From Corallibacter vietnamensis (lineage in GTDB: Bacteria; Bacteroidota; Bacteroidia; Flavobacteriales; Flavobacteriaceae): DNA of 64,000 bases. Shown here piece after piece: positions 24,786 through 32,490 of the stretch. A program made the position numbers and the translations under genes. Under the pieces are notes generated by a model, which saw only the letters and a list, made by a program, of their open reading frames with translations, was not told where the DNA came from and did no database searches. The stretch lies in the NCBI RefSeq assembly GCF_039537875.1, contig NZ_BAABBI010000001.1:1302001-1366000 (forward strand), written 5' to 3'. Numbering within the stretch: position 1 is the stretch's first letter; the number at the start of each line of letters is the position of its first letter.

Positions 24786-26090
24786 ATGGGTAACATTGTT
24801 GCTATTGTAGGAAGACCAAATGTAGGAAAATCGACATTCTTTAATCGCTTGATTCAGCGTAGAGAGGCAATTGTTGATGCTGTTAGTGGAGTGACAAGAG
24901 ATCGCCATTACGGTAAGAGTGACTGGAATGGTAAAGAATTTTCTTTAATAGATACAGGCGGATATGTGTTAGGAAGTGACGATATTTTTGAGGCCGAGAT
25001 TGATAAACAAGTAGAATTAGCTATTGATGAAGCTGATGCTATTATATTTATGGTTGATGTTGAAGCTGGTGTAACTGGTATGGATGAAGATGTTGCCAAA
25101 TTATTAAGAAAGGTTGATAAACCAGTATTTCTGGCTGTAAATAAAGTTGATAATAATAAACGTGCCGAAGATGCTGTAGAGTTTTATGCGCTTGGGTTAG
25201 GTGAGTATTATACCATAGCTAGTATAAATGGTAGTGGTACAGGAGATTTACTTGATGCATTAGTAGAGGCACTTCCAGATGTTGAAGAAGAAGAAAAAGA
25301 AGAGCTACCTAGATTTGCAGTGGTTGGTCGTCCTAATGCTGGGAAATCATCTTTTATAAATGCATTAATAGGTGAAGACCGATACATTGTTACAAATATA
25401 GCTGGAACTACCAGAGACTCGATAGATACAAAGTATAACCGATTTGGGTTTGAATTTAACTTGGTTGATACGGCCGGAATTAGACGTAAAGCTAAAGTAA
25501 AAGAAGATTTAGAATTTTACTCTGTAATGCGAAGCGTTAGAGCCATAGAGCATTGTGATGTGTGTTTACTTGTTATGGATGCAACACGCGGTTTTGATGG
25601 TCAAGTACAAAATATTTTTTGGTTAGCAGAGCGCAACAGAAAAGGGATTGTAATTCTTGTTAATAAATGGGATTTAGTAGATAAAGACAATAAAACCATA
25701 AAAGAATATGAGCGTGTAATAAGACGTGAAATAGAACCTTTTACAGATGTGCCAATTGTTTTTATTTCTGTATTAAACAAACAGCGAATTTTTAAAGCTA
25801 TAGAAACGGCTGTTGAAGTTTATCAAAACAGAACCAAACGAATAAAAACAAGCCAGCTTAACGAAATTCTTTTACCAATCATAGAGCAAAATCCGCCGCC
25901 CGCATATAAAGGAAAATATGTGAAAATTAAATATATCATGCAGTTGCCAACACCGCAACCACAGTTTGCATTTTTCTGTAATTTACCACAATATGTAAAA
26001 GAACCTTATAAGCGATTTTTAGAAAATAAACTGCGCGAACATTTTGATTTTCATGGAGTTCCTGTAAGTGTCTACATGCGTAAAAAATAA
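24786..26090 (+). CDS. der: Ribosome biogenesis GTPase Der (EngA)
   Basis: A 434-residue protein with the tandem G domains that define Der. G1 motifs are GRPNVGKST near residue 9 and GRPNAGKSS near residue 182; DTGG and DTAG, NKVD and NKWD follow, and the C-terminal KH-like domain ends with FHGVPVSVYMRKK. The acidic linker EEEEKEELP separates the two G domains. Der associates with the 50S subunit and is essential for its maturation. Confidence 0.97.
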   Translation: MGNIVAIVGRPNVGKSTFFNRLIQRREAIVDAVSGVTRDRHYGKSDWNGKEFSLIDTGGYVLGSDDIFEAEIDKQVELAIDEADAIIFMVDVEAGVTGMDEDVAKLLRKVDKPVFLAVNKVDNNKRAEDAVEFYALGLGEYYTIASINGSGTGDLLDALVEALPDVEEEEKEELPRFAVVGRPNAGKSSFINALIGEDRYIVTNIAGTTRDSIDTKYNRFGFEFNLVDTAGIRRKAKVKEDLEFYSVMRSVRAIEHCDVCLLVMDATRGFDGQVQNIFWLAERNRKGIVILVNKWDLVDKDNKTIKEYERVIRREIEPFTDVPIVFISVLNKQRIFKAIETAVEVYQNRTKRIKTSQLNEILLPIIEQNPPPAYKGKYVKIKYIMQLPTPQPQFAFFCNLPQYVKEPYKRFLENKLREHFDFHGVPVSVYMRKK

Positions 26091-26181
26091 CATAATTTTA
26101 TAGTTTTTTTAAGAAATTTCATACGAAAAAGGCAATATCTTCGTTTTTAAGTTAACAAAACGCTAAACATCAATCAAAAAA

Positions 26182-28995
26182 ATGAAGAAATCACTTGTCT
26201 TCCTGGCATTTCTTTGTGTCAGTGTGTCCTTTTCTCAATCAAAATCATTTGAGATTTCAGGAACCCTAGTTGCAGAAGACGATCAATCACCTTTAGAGTC
26301 TGCTACAATCTATTTAGAACGCGAAAAAGATAGTTCATTAATAACCTATACCATTTCTGATAAAAATGGAAACTTCACCTTACAAGAGCGGAGTAGTGAT
26401 AAGGCGGCAAATATGTATGTCTCTTTTGTTGGTTATAAAACGTATTATCAACGTATTTTATTAGACAAAGAAAAAATAAACTTAAGTAAAATTGCCTTGG
26501 CGGTAAGTGATAATGCTCTAGATGAAGTCGTTATTAAATCAGCTGCGCCAGTTACCATAAAGAAGGATACGTTAGAGTTTAATGTAAGTTCTTTTAAAAC
26601 AAAAAAAGATGCCACTGTTGAAGATTTACTAAAGCAATTACCAGGTGTTGAGGTTGATGAAGAAGGAAAAATAAAAGTAAATGGTAAAGAGGTAAATAAA
26701 ATATTAGTTAACGGAAAACCATTTTTTGGAGACGATCCAACAATCACTACAAAAAACTTAACTAAAGAGCTTATTGAGAAAATACAAGTTGTTGATACTA
26801 AAACAAAATCAGAAGCTTTTACTGGCGAAGTTACCGATGGCGAAAACAAAACCATAAACCTAACCATTAGTGAAGAGAAAAATAAAGGTGTTTTTGGTAG
26901 AATAGCCGCTGGAGCTGGAACAGATGAGCGTTATGAAGGTGCAGGAATGCTTAATTATTTTAATAATGATAGGCGTATAAGTGTGCTTTTAGGAGGTAAC
27001 AATATTAATTCTCCAGGCTTTAGTTTTGGAGAGATAAGAAAAATGTTTGGCGGAGCTAATAGTATGTCTATGTCTAGCAACGGAACATTTACCATAGATG
27101 GCCGTACATTTGGTGGCGGACAAGGAATAACAAAATCCCAGAATGCTGGATTTAATTATGCAGATGTAATAGGTGAAAAAACAGATATCTCTGCCGATTA
27201 TTTCTTTTCTGGAAGCAGCTCTGAAAACGAATCATCGTCAGAGCGAGAAAATATCCTGCCTGACTCAAGATATTTTACCACATCGCACTCTAAATCTATA
27301 AGTGATAGTGATAGTCATAGTGCAAATCTTGGCTTTGATATAGAAGTAGATTCTACTTTTTTAATCAATATAGATCCGTCTTTTAGGTATTCAAATAGTA
27401 AAACAAGTTTTTTTAGAGATGAAACATCTAGTGAAGAAGAGAATGTTTTAACCAACGAATCTAATACATCGTCATTTGTGGAAAATGAAGCAAGGAATTT
27501 TAGAAACAGATTGAATGTTACAAAACGATTTGGAAATAAAGGCGCTTTTTTAAGATTTAATATCACAAATGAAATTAATAAAAGTTCAAGTGATGATTAT
27601 TTAAAATCTCAAACCAATGTTTATGGTGAAGATGTTACAGATCCAAGTAATCCAGATTATGTGCTAACAGATCAAATAATAAGAGATCAATATACCGATG
27701 GGAGCGGAGAAAGAAACAATTTATACTCTTCCATTGCATATAGATTGCCAATCATAGCAAAAGAACTATTCCTAAATTTTGAATACGAGTATCAAAGGAA
27801 TAAAACTATAGATACTAAAACAACGCGAGATCGTGATTTAGCAACAGGTCAATATTCAGACTTTAATACTGATTTAAGTACAGACTTTGAATATATTGAT
27901 GAACAAAGTTCCCCAGGAATGTCTATTAGTTACAGAAAAAAAAGATTTTCATCAAGAATAGGAGCGCAATACCTTTTTAGAACATTAGAAAACATAGATC
28001 ATTTAAGGCCACAACTTACCATAAAGCGCGATTTTAAAACGATACAATTAAGTTCATATGCTAATTACAGATTTAATGATAAAGCTTCGTTTTATTTCAA
28101 TTACCGTTTAAGAAATGATCCGCCACAATTGTCGCAACTACAAGCGTTTAATGATGTGTCTAATCCATTAAACACAGTAGTTGGTAACCCTAATTTAGAG
28201 CCAGAAAGTAATCATCGTATTTATGCTGGTTTCAATTCTTATGATTTTCAAAATAGAACAGGGTTTTATAGTTACTTTGGAGCCACATTTACCAATAATA
28301 AAATAGTATCTAAAACAACCATAGACGAAGATTTAGTGAGACAAACAACCTATGCTAATGTAAATGGAAGTTATAATGTTTATGGAGGCTTTGATTATGA
28401 TAAGCGGGTAAAAGTAGATTCTTTAAGATCAATAAGCGCAGGTATTGGTGTTTACGGAAACTTTTCTAGAGATATAAACTTTAATAACGGAGTTCAATAT
28501 GCGAGTCGTGTTAGGTCGTTATCACCTGAAGTTAGTGCCAAGTTTGAGTGGAAAGATGTTTTAGAAATAAGACCTAGATATAGTATAAACTTTAGTAAAA
28601 ACTCGTACAATATTGCAGCCTTTGAAGACAGAGACTTTTTATATCATGAGTTAAGAATAGGAACAGCACTCTTTTTACCTAAAAAGTTTGAGTGGCGAAA
28701 CGATATACGCTATAACTACAACCCAAACATAGCTGATGGTTTTCAAAAAAGCGCATGGTTTTGGAATGCAACCCTCGCTTATTCTGTTTTAAAAGATAAA
28801 GGTACAATAACCTTAAAGGCTTATGATTTGCTAAACCAAAACACCAACGCAAGAAGAAGTGCTACTCAAAACTACATAGAGGATTCTCAAAGTACAGTTT
28901 TAGAACGTTACTTTATGTTGAGCTTTAGCTGGAAGTTTAATAGTCTTGGCAAAAAAGGAGAGACTAATGATGGCGGAGGTTTTTACTTTGACTAA
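26182..28995 (+). CDS. Outer-membrane beta-barrel protein with carboxypeptidase-like plug region
   Basis: A 937-residue exported protein. After the signal peptide (ending SVSFSQS) comes a carboxypeptidase-regulatory-like Ig domain (FEISGTLVAEDDQSPLESAT, about 24-105), a TonB-plug-like region (VEDLLKQLPGVEVDEEGKIKVNG, about 130-230) and a large barrel of the OMP_b-brl_3 type ending in a terminal aromatic (GGGFYFD). No complete TonB box is evident. Such proteins resemble TonB-dependent receptors and are thought to take up or secrete ligands across the outer membrane; ligand unknown. Monocistronic, with a strong terminator after it. Confidence 0.85.
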   Translation: MKKSLVFLAFLCVSVSFSQSKSFEISGTLVAEDDQSPLESATIYLEREKDSSLITYTISDKNGNFTLQERSSDKAANMYVSFVGYKTYYQRILLDKEKINLSKIALAVSDNALDEVVIKSAAPVTIKKDTLEFNVSSFKTKKDATVEDLLKQLPGVEVDEEGKIKVNGKEVNKILVNGKPFFGDDPTITTKNLTKELIEKIQVVDTKTKSEAFTGEVTDGENKTINLTISEEKNKGVFGRIAAGAGTDERYEGAGMLNYFNNDRRISVLLGGNNINSPGFSFGEIRKMFGGANSMSMSSNGTFTIDGRTFGGGQGITKSQNAGFNYADVIGEKTDISADYFFSGSSSENESSSERENILPDSRYFTTSHSKSISDSDSHSANLGFDIEVDSTFLINIDPSFRYSNSKTSFFRDETSSEEENVLTNESNTSSFVENEARNFRNRLNVTKRFGNKGAFLRFNITNEINKSSSDDYLKSQTNVYGEDVTDPSNPDYVLTDQIIRDQYTDGSGERNNLYSSIAYRLPIIAKELFLNFEYEYQRNKTIDTKTTRDRDLATGQYSDFNTDLSTDFEYIDEQSSPGMSISYRKKRFSSRIGAQYLFRTLENIDHLRPQLTIKRDFKTIQLSSYANYRFNDKASFYFNYRLRNDPPQLSQLQAFNDVSNPLNTVVGNPNLEPESNHRIYAGFNSYDFQNRTGFYSYFGATFTNNKIVSKTTIDEDLVRQTTYANVNGSYNVYGGFDYDKRVKVDSLRSISAGIGVYGNFSRDINFNNGVQYASRVRSLSPEVSAKFEWKDVLEIRPRYSINFSKNSYNIAAFEDRDFLYHELRIGTALFLPKKFEWRNDIRYNYNPNIADGFQKSAWFWNATLAYSVLKDKGTITLKAYDLLNQNTNARRSATQNYIEDSQSTVLERYFMLSFSWKFNSLGKKGETNDGGGFYFD

Positions 28996-29020
28996 AAAAT
29001 AATCAAGCAACTACAAACAA

Positions 29021-29050
29021 AAAAGAGCACTATAACAGTGCTCTTTTTTG
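29021..29050. terminator. Bidirectional terminator
   Basis: AAAAGAGCACT (29021-29031) pairs perfectly with AGTGCTCTTTT (29037-29047) around ATAAC; A and T runs on both sides serve the two convergent genes. Confidence 0.88.
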
Positions 29051-29067
29051 TTTTTTTAATGTTTTTA

Positions 29068-29949
29068 TTACCAACTTCCGCCAGCGCCACCTCCGGAAAA
29101 ACCGCCGCCACCAAAGCCGCCGCCAAAACCACCTCCGGAAAAACCGCCGCCACCAAAGCCGCCGCCAAAACCACCTCCGGAAAAGCCGCCGCCGCTTCCA
29201 AAGCCACCAGAAGAACCACCGTAACTGCCACGTCCCATATTGCTTAATATAATCGCATCAAGAATACTGAATCCTTCATTTTTTCTGCCGCCAGAACCAC
29301 CGTTTCCGCCGCCGCCACGTCTACCTTTTGAGATAGAAATTATTATGATTATAAATATGATAAACATAAAAAAGAAACCAATCGGAAATCCGTTAGAAGA
29401 GTTTGATGATTTTCTAGAGCCTTTATATTCGCCTAGTAAAACTTGAAAAATAGCATCAGTGCCTTTGTCTAGACCAGCATAATAATCATTACGTCTAAAC
29501 TCTGGGATAATAATATTTCTAACAAGTTCTCCTGTTATTCCTGCGGTTAATTTATGCTCTACGCCATAACCTGGAGCAATCCATATTTTTCTGTCATCTC
29601 GAGCAAGTAAAATAAAAACACCATTGTCTTCTTTTGCTTGACCAATACCCCAATCGTGTGCCCATCTAGGAGCTAGTAATCCAATATTTTCTCCTTGAGT
29701 ACTCGCAATAATAGCAATAACAATTTGTGTTGAGGTTGTATCAGAGTACTTTATGAGTTTTTGCTCTAAATGGTTTTTCTCTGTACTTGATAATAAAGAA
29801 ACATAATCGTAAACACTTGTTTGTTCTTTTGGAACTTTAGGGATATCAAACTGACCAAAAGAAGGGTTGAAATAAAATATAGCTATAAGTAAAATCGTGA
29901 AAAGTTTTAGGCGCTTTACACGTTTGATACTGTTTGTTAAAAAATCCAT
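29068..29949 (-). CDS. TPM-domain protein with glycine-rich tail (YgcG-like)
   Basis: A 293-residue protein. A signal peptide or membrane anchor (LFTILLIAIFYFNPSFGQ) precedes a TPM domain (VYDYVSLLSSTEKNHLEQKL, then NGVFILLARDDRKIWIAPGYGVE), a transmembrane helix around 200-218 (FPIGFFFMFIIFIIIIISI) and a C-terminal glycine-rich tail. The tail is encoded by a 42-bp tandem repeat. TPM proteins include a thylakoid phosphatase and proteins linked to photosystem or membrane-protein repair. It is last in an operon LemA-TPM-TPM, a common arrangement in Bacteroidota. Confidence 0.88.
   Translation of the reverse strand: MDFLTNSIKRVKRLKLFTILLIAIFYFNPSFGQFDIPKVPKEQTSVYDYVSLLSSTEKNHLEQKLIKYSDTTSTQIVIAIIASTQGENIGLLAPRWAHDWGIGQAKEDNGVFILLARDDRKIWIAPGYGVEHKLTAGITGELVRNIIIPEFRRNDYYAGLDKGTDAIFQVLLGEYKGSRKSSNSSNGFPIGFFFMFIIFIIIIISISKGRRGGGGNGGSGGRKNEGFSILDAIILSNMGRGSYGGSSGGFGSGGGFSGGGFGGGFGGGGFSGGGFGGGFGGGGFSGGGAGGSW
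29087..29190 (-). repeat. 42-bp tandem repeat coding for a glycine-rich tail
   Basis: The sequence CTCCGGAAAA recurs at 29091, 29133 and 29175, an exact 42-bp period, and encodes GGGFSGGGFGGGFG units. Copies are nearly identical at DNA level, so the unit is prone to slippage and length change. Confidence 0.8.
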
Positions 29950-29956
29950 ATAAAAT

Positions 29957-30394
29957 TTATCCTTTAGATATTTCGTTTGAAAGTTCGTTAGTATCTGTAT
30001 GATCCCAAGGAAAAAATGTTTCTAGTTCTTTACCTGCTTTTAAGATACCGTCAACAAGTCCTTGTTTAAAATTTCCTTGTTTAAAATGAGCTTGGATAAT
30101 GTCTTTGGTTGTGTCCCAAAAATCATTGGCTACAACATCGTTAATACCTTTGTCACCATAAATAACAAATGCTTTGTCTTCTACAGCTACATAAATAAGA
30201 ACACCGTTTTGTTGTTTTGTGTTGTCCATTTTTAAGAAATGAAACACTTCCATAGCGCGTTCAAAAACATCTTTTTTAGCGCTTTTTTCTAAATGAACTC
30301 GTATTTCACCTGATGTGTTTTTCTCGGCAACTCGAATAGCATTTATAATATCTTGCTCTTCTTCTGCTGATAAAAAATCTTCAATTTTAGACAT
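29957..30394 (-). CDS. TPM-domain protein (soluble)
   Basis: A 145-residue protein consisting of one TPM domain without signal peptide. Motifs: FLSAEEEQDIINAIRVAEKNTSGEIRVHLE, then NGVLIYVAVEDKAFVIYGDKGI, and a C-terminal GILKAGKELETFFP helix. It sits 2 nt after the LemA gene and 7 nt before the larger TPM gene. Function unknown beyond the family link to membrane-protein turnover. Confidence 0.88.
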   Translation of the reverse strand: MSKIEDFLSAEEEQDIINAIRVAEKNTSGEIRVHLEKSAKKDVFERAMEVFHFLKMDNTKQQNGVLIYVAVEDKAFVIYGDKGINDVVANDFWDTTKDIIQAHFKQGNFKQGLVDGILKAGKELETFFPWDHTDTNELSNEISKG

Positions 30395-30396
30395 GA

Positions 30397-30999
30397 TTAA
30401 GAACTGAAATCAAATTCAACATCTACAGGTTTTTCAGCTCCAGCTTCAGCATCAAAGTATGGTTTTCCTTCAAAATTAAACATACCTGCAAGAAGTGAGT
30501 TAGGGAACTTTTTAACGTGATTGTTGTAAGGTTTTATAGCTTCGTTATAACGTGTTCTAGCTGTTTGAATGGTGTTTTCTGTGCTAGTTAATTCGTCTTG
30601 AAGTTTTAAAAAATTTTGATTTGCTTTTAATTCAGGATATTTTTCAACGGTAACAAGTAATCTAGACAGTGCGCTACTTAATCCGCCTTGCGCTTGGTTA
30701 AATTGTGCTAACTGTTCTGGTGTGATGTTAGAAGGGTCAATGGTTGTTTGTGTTGCTTTAGATCTAGCTTCAATAACATCTGTTAAAGTTTTACGTTCAA
30801 AATCTGCAGCGCCTTTTACAGTGTTTACAAGGTTTCCAATTAAGTCGTTACGACGTTGGTAAGATGTTTGAACATTTCCCCAAGCTTCGCTAACATTTTC
30901 GTTTAGTTCTACAGCTGTGTTATTAAAACCTACAGCCCAATTGTAAATTCCAAATCCAATTACGGCAAGAATAATTACTGGAATAAGCCATTTTTTCAT
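30397..30999 (-). CDS. LemA-family protein
   Basis: A 200-residue LemA protein: an N-terminal membrane helix (WLIPVIILAVIGFGIYNW) followed by long antiparallel coiled-coil helices with the family segments VSEAWGNVQTSYQRRNDLIGNLVNTVKG and LLVTVEKYPELKANQNFLKLQDEL, and a C-terminal PNSLLAGMFNF. LemA proteins are inner-membrane proteins of unclear function, regularly encoded with TPM proteins as here. Operon head. Confidence 0.92.
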   Translation of the reverse strand: MKKWLIPVIILAVIGFGIYNWAVGFNNTAVELNENVSEAWGNVQTSYQRRNDLIGNLVNTVKGAADFERKTLTDVIEARSKATQTTIDPSNITPEQLAQFNQAQGGLSSALSRLLVTVEKYPELKANQNFLKLQDELTSTENTIQTARTRYNEAIKPYNNHVKKFPNSLLAGMFNFEGKPYFDAEAGAEKPVDVEFDFSS

Positions 31000-31057
31000 G
31001 ATAAGTGATTTTTGTTTTATTAGTGTTTATAGATTAGTTGTAACTTTTTGCAAAATG

Positions 31058-31387
31058 TTACAACTGCTCTTTTATTTTGATAAGTTGCGCCTTAACATCT
31101 TCTAATTTACTGATTATTTCATAATTAGTAAGTGATTTTTTCTTTTCTTCTTTAAGATGTGTTTTGGCACCATCAAGTGTAAAACCGCGTTCTTTTACTA
31201 GGTGGTAAATGAATTTAAGGTTTTTTATGTCTTCTGGAGTGAATTTTCTATTGCCTTTGGCATTTTTTTTAGGCTTAAGCTCGTCGAATTCCTTTTCCCA
31301 AAAGCGAATAAGAGATGTGTTTACATCAAAAGCTTTGGCGACTTCACCAATGGTATAATAGCGTTTTTCAGGTAATTCTATATGCAT
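31058..31387 (-). CDS. MerR-family transcriptional regulator
   Basis: A 109-residue MerR-type protein. The HTH (YYTIGEVAKAFDVNTSLIRFWEKEF) and the wing and helix with GNRKFTPEDIKNLKFIYHLVKERGFTL are clear, with a short coiled-coil tail and no cysteine sensor. This small form is widespread beside the M23 peptidase gene in Flavobacteriia. Its ATG overlaps the stop of that gene (TAATG), so expression is coupled. Confidence 0.9.
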   Translation of the reverse strand: MHIELPEKRYYTIGEVAKAFDVNTSLIRFWEKEFDELKPKKNAKGNRKFTPEDIKNLKFIYHLVKERGFTLDGAKTHLKEEKKKSLTNYEIISKLEDVKAQLIKIKEQL

Positions 31388-32358
31388 TAGTCTAATGATT
31401 GATTTTCCATAGAAGCGTGCTCTAATAATTCATTAAATTCTTCTGCAGTTAAACTTCCGTAGTAAAAATTAATAGGGTTTATACGCTGTTCGTCTTTAAA
31501 TACTTCGTAATGTAAATGTGGTGCTTCAGATCGGCCTGTGCTACCTACAAATCCTATTAAGTCGCCACGTTTTACTTTTTGATTTTTACGTACATTGTAT
31601 TTGTATAAATGTGCATAAAGAGACACATAGCCATAACCATGGTCTATTCTTATGTGATTTCCGTAGCCTGTAGATCGGTTGTCGGCTCTAATCACAACGC
31701 CATCTCCGGTAGCATAAATAGGTGTTCCGCGAGGTGCTGTGAAATCCATGCCCCAATGCATTTTTCTTGCTTTAGTAAAAGGGTCTATTCTGGTTCCGTA
31801 ACCAGAAGCCATTCGTGTTAAATCCTCGTTTCTTACTGGTTGAATGGCAGGAATAGCCGCAAGTAATTTTTCTTTTTCTTTTGCTAATTCTGCAATTTCA
31901 TCAAGTGATTTAGATTGTACTACAATTTGTTTTTGTAAAATATCAATGCGCTTGTTGCTTTCTATAATCAATTTTGAGTTATCAAAGCCTTCCAGATTTT
32001 TATATCGGTTTACACCACCAAATCCAGCTTTTCTTTGTTCTTCAGGAATTGGGTTTGCTTCAAAATATAAGCGGTATATGTTATTATCGCGATCTTCTAT
32101 GCTTGATAAAACGGTTTGCGCTTCGTCCATTTTTTTGTTCAGTAACTGATATTGTAACTGCATGTTTGCTAGTTCTCGTTTTAAAGCGCGTTCTTTAGGG
32201 GATTCAACATATTGACTTGCGATAAACACAAACAAAAAACCAAATAATGCGGCTGCCAAAATAAACATAGCGGCAAACTTAAATGTGCGTCTTTTTTTTC
32301 GCTCAATTTTGCGGTAAGAAAGTGTTTCTGAATCGTAATAATATTTTACCTTACTCAT
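31387..32358 (-). CDS. M23-family peptidoglycan endopeptidase
   Basis: A 323-residue protein with one N-terminal transmembrane helix (FAAMFILAAALFGFLFVFIA), a periplasmic coiled coil (about 60-160) and a C-terminal LytM/M23 domain. Zinc ligands appear in HWGMD and HLHYE, with GTPIYATGDGVV between them. M23 enzymes cleave peptide cross-links in the cell wall, and coiled-coil members can instead activate amidases; here both active-site motifs are intact. Divergent from alaS, coupled to merR. Confidence 0.92.
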   Translation of the reverse strand: MSKVKYYYDSETLSYRKIERKKRRTFKFAAMFILAAALFGFLFVFIASQYVESPKERALKRELANMQLQYQLLNKKMDEAQTVLSSIEDRDNNIYRLYFEANPIPEEQRKAGFGGVNRYKNLEGFDNSKLIIESNKRIDILQKQIVVQSKSLDEIAELAKEKEKLLAAIPAIQPVRNEDLTRMASGYGTRIDPFTKARKMHWGMDFTAPRGTPIYATGDGVVIRADNRSTGYGNHIRIDHGYGYVSLYAHLYKYNVRKNQKVKRGDLIGFVGSTGRSEAPHLHYEVFKDEQRINPINFYYGSLTAEEFNELLEHASMENQSLD

Positions 32359-32372
32359 TTCTTTATTTATAC

Positions 32373-32380
32373 TATTTTTG
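32373..32380 (+). promoter_or_regulatory. Possible -7 box for alaS
   Basis: TATTTTTG fits TAnnTTTG and lies 111 nt before the alaS ATG in the divergent gap, leaving a long 5' leader. No convincing -33 element. Confidence 0.25.
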
Positions 32381-32490
32381 CAATGAACAAAATCACTTTT
32401 TAAGTTGAATTTTTATTACAAACGAGTAAAGATAAAAATTGTTTCGCAATTAATAAGAATTTAACGTTTTATAAGCAATTAAACCATTAC

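Noticed and set aside
26448..26867. Opposite-strand open frame of 139 codons in the outer-membrane barrel gene
   Set aside because: Low-complexity translation typical of an antisense shadow; the barrel gene is well supported.
29038..29247. Forward open frames across the glycine-repeat tail
   Set aside because: Ala/Lys/Thr repeats arise from reading the 42-bp repeat on the other strand.
32359..32490. T-box or other riboswitch before alaS
   Set aside because: I saw no specifier stem or conserved T-box sequence in the leader.
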